Source: Candidatus Colenecus caballi (GTDB lineage: Bacteria > Bacteroidota > Bacteroidia > Bacteroidales > Bacteroidaceae). Taken from it: a stretch of 32,034 nucleotides of DNA. The position numbers and the translations under genes were made by a program. Below are positions 16,401 to 23,278 of the stretch, piece by piece (within the stretch, counting starts at the first letter, position 1; the number at the start of each line of letters is the position of its first letter). Location of the stretch: assembly GCA_018065615.1 (NCBI GenBank), contig JAGHSY010000109.1, positions 1 through 32,034 of the forward strand, written 5' to 3'. The notes beneath the pieces were generated by a model. That model had not been told where the DNA came from. It saw only the letters and a list, made by a program, of their open reading frames with translations, and did not search any database.

Positions 16401-16661
16401 CGCCACCAGTATCTCTATAAGGGCACGGATATTTACCGCAATTGCAGACGCGCGCTTGCCACATTGACGGATTCCGATGTGCATGAGAACGCCATCATGT
16501 TTACCCTGAATGAAAAGGGACAGGGCGAGCAGAGCCTTCTGACCGCACTGCTGCATCCCGATGTCAGTGTGACCGGGTTCGTTTCCGATGAGGAGACTCT
16601 CATGCTGGCCTCATCGGTCCCCGGAAAGCCGGACAATCTTAAATTTGAACTGAAGAGATGA
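13497..16661 (+). CDS. MMPL/RND-type transporter fused to a PlsC-like acyltransferase, with a methyltransferase-like stub
   Basis: 1054 residues. Residues 1 to about 765 form an MMPL-type RND protein: a first membrane helix, a large periplasmic loop, a block of helices (about 260-410), a second periplasmic loop and a second helix block (about 560-720). The acyltransferase domain follows with NHQSHLD (His802, Asp807; HX4D) and FPEGTRS (868-874), the lysophosphatidate acyltransferase motifs. The last 60 or so residues contain GQGEQSLLTALLHPDVSV and then TGFVSDEE, which looks like motif I and the following strand of a class I SAM methyltransferase but stops after one Rossmann unit. From memory, databases list trifunctional MMPL/acyltransferase/methyltransferase proteins in Bacteroidetes; this would be a shortened member. 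It probably transfers and exports the lipidated polyene. Confidence 0.87.
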   Translation: MVQFFLKIYDRLVGRRRLAAVLVTVIMLLCAVSICRLHYEEDIARFLPIDTRDSRQTEFMESLSQQNRVAVIFRGTDTEDVIGTMDRFEELWFEYDTLEMVPDMSAVADESMALELIQFVQEHYASFLSKSDYDRMDSLLSQPGYVESQLEADRRSLRMMTGSFTKNTIPYDPLNLFSPILLRLADVGGNGGYRMEDGHIMHATEPIGFLFFESPFGQSESNRNSDLVRLVETVAAAAGTGISVVGAPVIAVTNAQRIKTDSTVAVLLAVIGIFLVLWFSFRRIGDMLWIAFTLLFGAVFSLGTIGTFKDSISVIVIGLGSIIVGIAANYPLHFLHSLRDTGDSRRTLKEMVTPLLVGNITTVSAFLCLIFLKAQAMHDLALFGSFMLVGTILFTLIFLPVLVRPRITQASDCGQEKADIKTNVAGRWISRAVILITVAMLVWGGTAGFDTNLNHINYMTRQQAEDLELLSSGIDTESMSQTAVLASMLPQETGDWLEFWNAHRDIVTELAEKSRDYGFTASAFDPFISATGQEPDILTRQDLVPESMSSVMAALVESLSDDFNMVLFMCGFIVFVFLWISFSSLELALLSFLPLTVGWIWILCLMNMLGIQFNIVSIILATFIFGQGDDYTIFITEGLMHEYAYGVRTLDDRRRSVIISAVIMFIGIGTLILAKHPAMRSLAEITILGMLAVVVMAHYLPEWLFGWLTMKKGRLREMPVTLARLGRTVFAFAFLILSVLVVTPVAVILFLGRRTERKERWLHGVLYRFSNLVIRRVPAVKFTLDNSVAETFEKPAVIISNHQSHLDLMCLLMLSPKMVVITNDWVWRNPIYGALIRRAEFIPAADGIDRYMPQLRSLVERGYSIVVFPEGTRSEDCSILRFHKGAFHMAKELGLDIVPVCLHGVGHVLPKMDFMLRPGHIAVKVGRRVAFDDSDAREQTKSWHRFYIDWYARMCRECEDAEYWKEYIRHQYLYKGTDIYRNCRRALATLTDSDVHENAIMFTLNEKGQGEQSLLTALLHPDVSVTGFVSDEETLMLASSVPGKPDNLKFELKR

Positions 16662-18106
16662 AGGAAACGCTGATCATAGGTGCCGGACTTGGCGGTCTTT
16701 TCACTGGTGCGCTGCTTTCAAGGCAGGGCGTCAGGGTCAAGGTGCTTGAAAAGAACCGCACCATTGGCGGCGGGCTGCAGAACTTTGTGCGCGGCGGCGA
16801 AATGTATGAGACAGGCATGCACGTGGCGGGCGGTTTCGCTCCCGGTGACTCTCTGTACCGCATCTGCAACTATCTTGGCATCATGGACAATCTGGACATA
16901 GTGCAGTCCGATGCGGTTGCAAGCGTGACTTTTGCCGACACCGGCCGCACATATAACCTGCCTGCCGGACGTGACGCGTTCGTGGAATATCTCTCAGGCC
17001 TGTTTCCTGAAGAAAAGGACAGTCTGGAACGCTACATGGAGGCCATAGTGCGCCTGTCACATGAAGAGAACCTGTTCTATCTGGAAAGCGGTTACCGCGA
17101 ACATACCGATGAGTTCCTGATGCCGGCAGACCGGTTCATAGCGAAATATGTTTCCAACCCCGAACTGCAGGCACTGCTTGCCTTTGTAAATCCGCTGTAT
17201 GCCGGTGTTCCGGGACATTCTCCTGCGTACCTGCATGTCATGACGTCTGTGCTGTTCATTGAAAGCCCGTGCCGTTTCGGCAGCGGTTCGTCACGTCTGG
17301 CCGCTGAACTTGAACGTGTCATAGAGCAGGGCGGAGGTCAGGTCCTGACAGGCTGTGAGGTGGCAAAGGTCACTGTTCGTGACATGCGTGTGACAAGTGT
17401 AACAGATACCAAGGGCCGCGAATATACGGCTGACACCTTTGTATCGGACATACATCCGCAGTCACTGCTGGAGCGTCTTGACGGAAAGGCCTTCACGACC
17501 GGATATTCAAGCCGGCTTATGAGCATACCTGACACGGCATCGGCCTTCAAGGTGTTCATCAGACTGAAGCCGGGTGCAATTGAAAATCCGGGCTGTCCTG
17601 TTTCTGTTACAGACAGCTTTGCAAATGTCTGGAAACGTGACGGAGAGTGGCCGCATACAGTCAACTGCTTCATGTCCGGTTCACACATGACGGTGTTCTG
17701 TCTGATGGATTTCAGTGAGGTCCGTAAGTGGGAGAACACGCGCACCGGTCATCGCGGTGCAGAATATGAGGCCTGGAAGAAGGAACGTACGGACAGGGTG
17801 CTTGACCTTGTGGAGAAGCGTTTCCCCGGAATAAGGGACAAGTCCGATGATATATTTGCCGCCAGTCCGCTTACTTTCCGTGACTGGTACGGCACGAAAA
17901 ATGCGGGCGCATACGGCTATTTCAAGGACTGTGAGAACCTGATGCTTTCACAGGTGCCGGTACGCACAAAGGTAGGCAATCTGTTTCTTACAGGCCAGAA
18001 CGTGAACATGCACGGCATAGGAGGCGTGCCCATGACGGCCATTGAGACAGCCTGTGCGGTGTTGGGGAATGACTTTATACTGAATGATATAAAACAAACA
18101 AAATAA
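16658..18106 (+). CDS. FAD-dependent CrtI/retinol-saturase-like oxidoreductase
   Basis: 482 residues. GAGLGGLFTGALL (8-20) is the FAD dinucleotide motif, with LEKNRTIGGGLQNF completing it, and a C-terminal FAD-contact stretch GNLFLTGQNVNMHGIGGVPM lies near 447-466. The length and layout match carotenoid desaturases and all-trans-retinol saturases, which act on conjugated polyenes. A polyene tailoring or desaturation step is therefore a sensible inference, though such genes are not a universal part of aryl-polyene clusters. It overlaps the transporter fusion by 4 bases. Confidence 0.88.
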   Translation: MKETLIIGAGLGGLFTGALLSRQGVRVKVLEKNRTIGGGLQNFVRGGEMYETGMHVAGGFAPGDSLYRICNYLGIMDNLDIVQSDAVASVTFADTGRTYNLPAGRDAFVEYLSGLFPEEKDSLERYMEAIVRLSHEENLFYLESGYREHTDEFLMPADRFIAKYVSNPELQALLAFVNPLYAGVPGHSPAYLHVMTSVLFIESPCRFGSGSSRLAAELERVIEQGGGQVLTGCEVAKVTVRDMRVTSVTDTKGREYTADTFVSDIHPQSLLERLDGKAFTTGYSSRLMSIPDTASAFKVFIRLKPGAIENPGCPVSVTDSFANVWKRDGEWPHTVNCFMSGSHMTVFCLMDFSEVRKWENTRTGHRGAEYEAWKKERTDRVLDLVEKRFPGIRDKSDDIFAASPLTFRDWYGTKNAGAYGYFKDCENLMLSQVPVRTKVGNLFLTGQNVNMHGIGGVPMTAIETACAVLGNDFILNDIKQTK

Positions 18107-18113
18107 ACAAGTT

Positions 18114-19400
18114 ATGAATTTCAAACTGAAACTGATTTATCCAAAGTGGCAGAAACTGAAAGGGCAGACTACCTTCAACCTTCCGCCTCACGGACCTGTT
18201 GCCTTTGCAGCCACACTTCCCGACTGGGTTGACGTGTCATTTACCGATGAGAACGTCGAGGCCATTGACTTTGATGAGGAGTGTGACGGCGTTGCACTGT
18301 CAATGATGCTCTCAACCCAGGTCAAACGCGGCTGGGAGATTGCTGACGAATACCACAAGCGCGGCAAGCTGGTCTTTGCCGGCGGCATTTCGACCATGCT
18401 CCATGCCGAGGAGATGGTGAACCACGTGGACAGCGTGTTCCTTGGCGAGTCCGAGGGCCGCATGGAGCAGGTCATGCTTGACTGGACCCGCGGCGAACTG
18501 AAGAAACTGTACAATTTCATGGGCAACATGCCTCCAATCGAGTCTGTAGGCCCGTGCCGCCGTGACCTTTACAAGCGCGAACTGTACAACCACAAGGGTG
18601 TGCAGATGGTGGACCTTTTCCACGCCAGCCGCGGATGCCGTTTCAGCTGCTATCCATGCGCCGTCTCCTACCTTGGAGGACGCTGTTTCCGTCCGCGTCC
18701 GATAGACAAGGTGGTCGAGGACATGGCAGGCATAGAGAACAACCGCCTGTTCATTGTTGACAATTCGCTAGCACAGAACAAGGAGTGGGAGAAGGAACTG
18801 TTCCGCGCCATTGCTCCGCTCAAGAAGAAATGGATAAGCCATACCATTGAGGACGATCCCGAGGTGCTGGATCTGGCTGCAAAGGCCGGCGCATGGTATG
18901 TTTATCAGGCTGTCTATGACACATCGGACTACATTAAGGAGCGTGTCAAGCGCTATCACGACTATGGAATCGGGGTTGAGGGAACCATTCTTCTGGGTCT
19001 TGACAACCAGACGGTCGATGACTGCAAGCGACTGATTGACTTCCTGGGCGAAATTGACCTTGACCTGGCCGAATTCACCGTGCTGACTCCGTTCCCGCAC
19101 ACCAAGGTCTATGACGACCTGCTGCGCCAGGGCCGCATATTTGATTTTGACTGGAACCATTACAATGCCGGTCAGGTCGTGTTCCAGCCCAAGAAGATGA
19201 CGCCCGATGAACTGCAGGACGTTTACGAATACGCATGGAAGAGCTTCTACAGGGATGAGAGCCAGGAGCAGAAGATGTTCCGCCTGTTCTGCAACGTGGC
19301 TCTGCGTGAAATGGAGGAGGGCACATACCGCCCGCGTGACAGAAAGCTTGCAAACAAGTCTTTCGGAAAGGATGTAGTAAGAAATATCAAGAAGAGCTGA
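18114..19400 (+). CDS. B12-binding-type radical SAM protein
   Basis: 428 residues. The N-terminal 150 residues look like the Rossmann domain of BchE-type enzymes: DENVEAIDF, then GKLVFAGGISTMLHAEEM and VDSVFLGESEG. The classical DxHxxG cobalamin motif is not seen. The radical SAM cluster is CRFSCYPC (Cys175, Cys179, Cys182; CX3CX2C). The core barrel continues to about residue 380 (VEGTILLGLDNQT, TVLTPFPHTKVYDDL). Such enzymes methylate or cyclise unactivated carbons. Its position suggests a tailoring step on the head group or polyene. It starts 8 bases after the FAD enzyme gene and lies three bases before the small unknown gene. Confidence 0.87.
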   Translation: MNFKLKLIYPKWQKLKGQTTFNLPPHGPVAFAATLPDWVDVSFTDENVEAIDFDEECDGVALSMMLSTQVKRGWEIADEYHKRGKLVFAGGISTMLHAEEMVNHVDSVFLGESEGRMEQVMLDWTRGELKKLYNFMGNMPPIESVGPCRRDLYKRELYNHKGVQMVDLFHASRGCRFSCYPCAVSYLGGRCFRPRPIDKVVEDMAGIENNRLFIVDNSLAQNKEWEKELFRAIAPLKKKWISHTIEDDPEVLDLAAKAGAWYVYQAVYDTSDYIKERVKRYHDYGIGVEGTILLGLDNQTVDDCKRLIDFLGEIDLDLAEFTVLTPFPHTKVYDDLLRQGRIFDFDWNHYNAGQVVFQPKKMTPDELQDVYEYAWKSFYRDESQEQKMFRLFCNVALREMEEGTYRPRDRKLANKSFGKDVVRNIKKS

Positions 19401-19402
19401 AA

Positions 19403-19765
19403 ATGAAAGTATCACCGGACTATTATGATGAGATATTCAGTTTCAGGGGCGAATGGGACATGCCTTCGACCTGCGGACTGAAGATACGCTGCTGCAGCGG
19501 CAGGACCTGTGTCATTGTTACAGAACTGTACCAGGACAACCCGGGCACGTCCGTTACATACGCAGGAAAAAAACTGGCGGAACAGATATGTGAGGCCAAG
19601 GGGCTTGACATCAATGAAATAGTATATCTGGAATGTAATCCGGACACAAACTCCAAACTGTCATTCTATGATGAGGAGTTCTTCCAGGTTGACTTTGGTG
19701 CTGATCCTGCCCACCGTTACCGTCAGCTGGACCGCAATGAAGTGATGGATCTTGTCGGCAGGTGA
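19403..19765 (+). CDS. Conserved-looking protein of unknown function, Cys-containing
   Basis: 120 residues; I do not recognise a family. It has no signal peptide or membrane helix. Cys residues occur in STCGLKIRCCSGRTC (about 22-36), followed by the segments VIVTELYQDNPGTSVTYAG, AEQICEAKGLDINEIVYLEC and a C-terminal acidic half. It is translated from ATG 19403, three bases after the radical SAM gene, and its TGA overlaps the following start. The tight coupling suggests it works with the radical SAM enzyme, for example as a partner or substrate-binding subunit, but this is speculation. Confidence 0.65.
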   Translation: MKVSPDYYDEIFSFRGEWDMPSTCGLKIRCCSGRTCVIVTELYQDNPGTSVTYAGKKLAEQICEAKGLDINEIVYLECNPDTNSKLSFYDEEFFQVDFGADPAHRYRQLDRNEVMDLVGR

Positions 19766-20625
19766 TGCTGAAGGTACTTGCGCTGCTGGTAAGCCTGACA
19801 GTCTCGGCGCCATGGGCTGGAGAGGACAGTCGGGCAAAGGATGTGCTTCTGACTCCGTATCTGTGTGAAGACAGTCAGAATGCGCCTACGGTTATTGTAT
19901 GTCCGGGTGGCAGCTACCACTGGCTGGACGTGAAAGGTGAGGGCATTGAGGTGTCCGAATGGCTGCAGCGGAATGGAGTCAACGCATTTCTGCTCCAGTA
20001 CAGGACCGCAGGTTTTGCATCGTATTTCTGGCATTACCGTTATGTGGCCCGCGGACACCGTCATCCGGACATGATATGTGACATTCAGCGCACCATACGT
20101 CTGATCAGGGAAAATGCCAGTGAATACGGAATAGATGCGGACAGGCTTGGTGTGCTTGGCTTTTCGGCCGGTGGACATCTGGCGTTGTCATCGGCCTGTT
20201 TCTCTGATACGGACTATACAGATCTGAAGGCAGGCCCGTCACAGGTGTCACTGAGGCCCGATTTTGTGGGCGCCATCTACCCGGTCGTTACCATGACCGA
20301 AGATTTTGCACACAAACGTTCCCGCCGCGGACTGCTGGGTGAATGGGGTAAATACAGTGACAGAAAGCGGAAGGCGCTTTCTATTGAGCGGAATATTCCG
20401 CAGGACTGTCCGCCTGTATTTCTTGTAAATTGTCTTGATGATCCTGTTGTGGACTGGCAGAATTCTGTAATTTTGGACGAGGCGCTGACTGTAGCCGGCA
20501 TTTCACACGAATATCACCAGTATGAAACGGGCCGTCACGGATTTGGCGTGAGTGAGATTTACGGTTCTAAGGAATGCCGGAAATGGAAGTATGAATTTCT
20601 GAGATGGCTGGGAGAATTGAAATGA
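19765..20625 (+). CDS. Secreted alpha/beta-hydrolase (esterase), pathway-embedded
   Basis: 286 residues from ATG 19765, which shares one base with the preceding stop; a GTG at 19762 adds only one residue. A short hydrophobic leader (MLKVLALLVSLTVSAPWA) points to export. Oxyanion-type CPGGSYHW (46-53), the nucleophile elbow GFSAGG, the acidic NCLDDPVV and the His in GRHGFG give a full Ser-Asp-His triad. It belongs to the same carbohydrate-esterase-like family as the protein at 671-1627 but lacks the glycine-rich tail. Inside the operon it may hydrolyse an ester on the exported lipid. The last four bases overlap the ligase gene. Confidence 0.83.
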   Translation: MLKVLALLVSLTVSAPWAGEDSRAKDVLLTPYLCEDSQNAPTVIVCPGGSYHWLDVKGEGIEVSEWLQRNGVNAFLLQYRTAGFASYFWHYRYVARGHRHPDMICDIQRTIRLIRENASEYGIDADRLGVLGFSAGGHLALSSACFSDTDYTDLKAGPSQVSLRPDFVGAIYPVVTMTEDFAHKRSRRGLLGEWGKYSDRKRKALSIERNIPQDCPPVFLVNCLDDPVVDWQNSVILDEALTVAGISHEYHQYETGRHGFGVSEIYGSKECRKWKYEFLRWLGELK

Positions 20626-21923
20626 AAATGACTGAAGATATAGAATTTGAAAGTCCTGAAAAGATAAAGGAGTTCCAGGAAGAACTGCTGCAGAAGCACC
20701 TTGTTTATCTGCAGAAGAAGTCACCTTATTACAGGAGGCTGTTTTCCAGTTACGGGATAAACATTGAAAAGATAAGGCATCTGGAGGACCTGACAAGGAT
20801 TCCGTTCACGGAGAAGAAGGACCTGCAGCTGTACAATGACGATTTCTGCTGTGTTCCAAAGAAGAAAATCGTTGACTACATAACCACATCGGGCACTCTT
20901 GGTGACCCTGTGCTGTTCGGATGCACGGAAAAGGACCTGCGCCGGCTGGCATACAACGAAAAGAAGTCTTTCATGTGTGCGGGTCTTGCTCAGGACAGCG
21001 TGGTGCAGCTCATGACTACTTTGGACAAGCGGTTCATGGCAGGCATGGCATATTTCCTGGGACTCAGGGAGATGGGTGCGGGTGTGATACGAGTTGGCAA
21101 CGGCATCCCTGAACTTCAGTGGGACACCATACGCCGTTTCAAGCCCGATGCAATCATGTGCGTGCCATCATTCATCCTGAAACTGATAGATTACGCCGAA
21201 GCGCATGGTATTGACTACCGCAGCAGCAGTATTCGCAGAATTATCGGAATTGGAGAAGGACTGCGTGAGCAGAATTTCGACCTTAATCTGCTTGGTCGCC
21301 AGATTCATGAGCGCTGGCCCGAGGTCCAGCTGTTTGCCACATATTCGTCAACTGAAATGGGAGCCACTTTCAGCGAATGCGAATACGGGATGGGCGGTCA
21401 CGTGCATCCGGAACTGATTATTGTCGAGATAATTGGTGATGACGGAATGCCTGTTGCTGACGGTCAGCCGGGTGAAGTCGTGGTGACAACACTTGGTGTC
21501 GAGGGCATGCCGCTGCTAAGGTTCCGCACGGGTGACATAGCCTGCAAGCATGTGGAACAGTGCCGCTGCGGACGCTGGTCCTACCGCCTGTCACCGCTGC
21601 TTGGACGCAAGAACAATATGATCAAACTCAAGGGAACGACACTGTATCCGCCTGCAATATATGATGTGCTGGACAATACTGACTATGTTGAGAATTATGT
21701 GGTCATTGTCCGCAACAGTGCTGCCGGCACTGATGACGTTCTGGTTCAGGTGGGCCTGAAGAAGGAACAGGACTTTGACGTTGTCAAGTTTCTCAAGGAC
21801 AGTTTCCGTTCCCGCATCCGCGTTGCACCGGAAATTGAAATCTGTCCGGTAAAGGAAATTGCAGCGGTCAATTTTCCGCCAACAGGACGCAAACCTGTCA
21901 AATTCATAGACCAGCGCAAGTAA
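20622..21923 (+). CDS. Adenylating ligase of the phenylacetate-CoA ligase (PaaK) type
   Basis: 433 residues from ATG 20622, which overlaps the esterase stop as ATGA and has GGGAG upstream (20610-20614); ATG 20604 would add six residues. Motifs: TTSGTLGDPVLFG (P-loop type AMP motif), YSSTEMGATF (core A5), FRTGDIA (A7) and GRKNNMIKLKGTTLYPPAIYD (A8 region). The region with CRCGRW keeps the Cys pair seen in PaaK. It most likely activates an aromatic acid such as 4-hydroxybenzoate or coumarate and loads it on an ACP as the polyene starter; the substrate is inferred from pathway context. Confidence 0.88.
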   Translation: MKMTEDIEFESPEKIKEFQEELLQKHLVYLQKKSPYYRRLFSSYGINIEKIRHLEDLTRIPFTEKKDLQLYNDDFCCVPKKKIVDYITTSGTLGDPVLFGCTEKDLRRLAYNEKKSFMCAGLAQDSVVQLMTTLDKRFMAGMAYFLGLREMGAGVIRVGNGIPELQWDTIRRFKPDAIMCVPSFILKLIDYAEAHGIDYRSSSIRRIIGIGEGLREQNFDLNLLGRQIHERWPEVQLFATYSSTEMGATFSECEYGMGGHVHPELIIVEIIGDDGMPVADGQPGEVVVTTLGVEGMPLLRFRTGDIACKHVEQCRCGRWSYRLSPLLGRKNNMIKLKGTTLYPPAIYDVLDNTDYVENYVVIVRNSAAGTDDVLVQVGLKKEQDFDVVKFLKDSFRSRIRVAPEIEICPVKEIAAVNFPPTGRKPVKFIDQRK

Positions 21924-21927
21924 GCTT

Positions 21928-23049
21928 ATGACTGACGAATCCCGTTTTGATGACATACGTCCGTACCGTGACGATGAGATAAATGCCGCCATGCAACGCA
22001 TTGCACAGCATCAGTCCTTCCCGTTTCTGGCATCGTTCATTTATCCGGACCTAAGTGTGGAGCAGGCACGTGAGAAAGTGTGTTCGTTCAACAGCATATT
22101 TGACTACCAGTACGGAGCCATGGCACCTATGAACCGTCAGATAATTGACGGAACCATATCGGACTTCACGATTGGCGGTGTTGAGAAACTGGATCCGTCA
22201 AAACGCTATCTGTATGTGAGCAATCACAGGGACATTGTGCTGGACTCATGTCTGCTGTATTACGCACTGTACTGGCACGGCCATGAAACGGGTGAAATCA
22301 CTTTCGGTTCGAATCTCATGCAGGGACAGCTGCTTGTTGACATTGGCAAAAGCAACAAGATGTTCCGCGTGGAGCGCGGCGGTACGCCCCGTGAAATGTA
22401 TGCCAGTTCTGTGCACCTGTCAGAATATATAAGGTATGCGCTGACTGAAAAGCGGCAGTCCGTCTGGATTGCCCAGCGCAACGGTCGCACCAAGGACGGC
22501 ATTGACCGCACAGATGTCGGTGAAATCAAGATGTTCTCAATGAGCGGCCCCAAAGACCGTGTCGATAATCTTGCCCAGCTCAGCATTGTTCCGGTATCGG
22601 TCTCATACGAATGGGAGTCATGTGACATTCTCAAGGCGCTGGAACTGTACGCCACAAGGGACGGACAGCCGTACGTCAAGAAACAGGGTGAGGACCTGAA
22701 CAGCATACTGACAGGAATAAGTCAGGACAAGGGCAGGGTGCATTTCCAGATATGTGACCCAATTACGCGCGCAGACCTTGAATCCAAGTCCGATGAACCC
22801 GGTGCGCAGTTCTACCGCAGCGTGGCCGCTCTCATTGACAGCCGTATCTGCAGCGCCTACCGCCTGTTCCCGAATGCATATATTGCCCATGACCTGAAAA
22901 ACGGAACCCGTTCAGACCGATATACGCAGCTGGAATATGACGCATTTGTGAAACACATGGCAGAACTGGACAGATACAGCCCCGATCCGCTTCTCAAGGA
23001 CATATTTCTTGGAATATACTGCAATCCTATAGACAATAACATAATTTAA
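21928..23049 (+). CDS. Glycerophosphate-type acyltransferase
   Basis: 373 residues. YLYVSNHRDIVLDSCLLYY holds the HRDxxLD acyltransferase motif. The later blocks FRVERGG and IAQRNGRTKDG match the block II and III positions of the PlsB/PlsC superfamily (the latter in place of FPEGTR). No membrane helix is obvious. It is the third acyltransferase-type domain of the operon and probably assembles the lipid to which the aryl polyene is attached. It is the last gene of the unit; no terminator directly follows its stop, and the next hairpin lies 160 bases on. Confidence 0.85.
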   Translation: MTDESRFDDIRPYRDDEINAAMQRIAQHQSFPFLASFIYPDLSVEQAREKVCSFNSIFDYQYGAMAPMNRQIIDGTISDFTIGGVEKLDPSKRYLYVSNHRDIVLDSCLLYYALYWHGHETGEITFGSNLMQGQLLVDIGKSNKMFRVERGGTPREMYASSVHLSEYIRYALTEKRQSVWIAQRNGRTKDGIDRTDVGEIKMFSMSGPKDRVDNLAQLSIVPVSVSYEWESCDILKALELYATRDGQPYVKKQGEDLNSILTGISQDKGRVHFQICDPITRADLESKSDEPGAQFYRSVAALIDSRICSAYRLFPNAYIAHDLKNGTRSDRYTQLEYDAFVKHMAELDRYSPDPLLKDIFLGIYCNPIDNNII

Positions 23050-23105
23050 TATTTCCCTGTTGAAAACAATTGCGCCGCAGGGGTATCACGGATTTCAAAA
23101 AGTTG

Positions 23106-23113
23106 TACCTTTG
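23106..23113 (+). promoter_or_regulatory. Promoter -7 box of the purF-like/carAB unit
   Basis: TACCTTTG is a perfect TAnnTTTG box 26 bases before the leader ORF start. I see no good TTTG at the -33 position. Transcription would start near 23119, so the transcript begins with the leader ORF and the attenuator. Confidence 0.65.
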
Positions 23114-23138
23114 CGGCATGTTTAGAAAAGGAGATATT

Positions 23139-23204
23139 ATGACTTGTTCAACCAAGCAAAAACATACTGGCGGAGGCAGTGTCTGCATCCGCATTGTTTT
23201 GTAA
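23139..23204 (+). CDS. 21-residue leader peptide upstream of the attenuator
   Basis: ATG 23139 has AGGAG five bases upstream (23129-23133), the strongest ribosome-binding site in this part of the window. The peptide begins MTCSTKQKHTGGG and ends IVL before TAA (23202-23204). Codons GGC to CGC lie inside a strong hairpin (23170-23192) and the stop is three bases before the terminator stem, so a ribosome at the stop codon would cover the 5' arm of the terminator. No run of a single regulatory amino acid is present, so classical amino-acid attenuation is not obvious. The coding call rests on the start signals and position only. Confidence 0.55.
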   Translation: MTCSTKQKHTGGGSVCIRIVL

Positions 23205-23245
23205 AGGGGGGAATGTGTAAGCCATATTCTCCCTTTTTCTTTTTT
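23170..23245 (+). promoter_or_regulatory. Two-hairpin leader with attenuator terminator before the purF-like gene
   Basis: Hairpin 1 is 23170-23179 with 23183-23192: nine pairs and one G/A mismatch around a TGT loop. Hairpin 2 is GGGGGAATGTG (23207-23217) with CATATTCTCCC (23223-23233): eleven pairs, two of them G-T, a five-base loop and a T-rich run to 23245. Hairpin 2 is a proper intrinsic terminator 33 bases before the purF-like ATG. It may also end transcripts arriving from the polyketide operon. The likely logic is conditional readthrough into purF-like/carA/carB; the signal sensed is unknown. Confidence 0.65.
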
Positions 23246-23278
23246 GTATGACAATACAGTTTTGAAACAATATTTAGA

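Noticed and set aside
20604-20621. Upstream ATG for the PaaK-like ligase
   Set aside because: ATG 20622 overlaps the previous stop as ATGA and has GGGAG before it, the coupling style used throughout this operon.
1764-23049. Dialkylresorcinol (DarA/DarB) pathway
   Set aside because: No KAS III-type DarB or DarA aromatase-like gene is present; all ketosynthases are of the FabB/FabF type.
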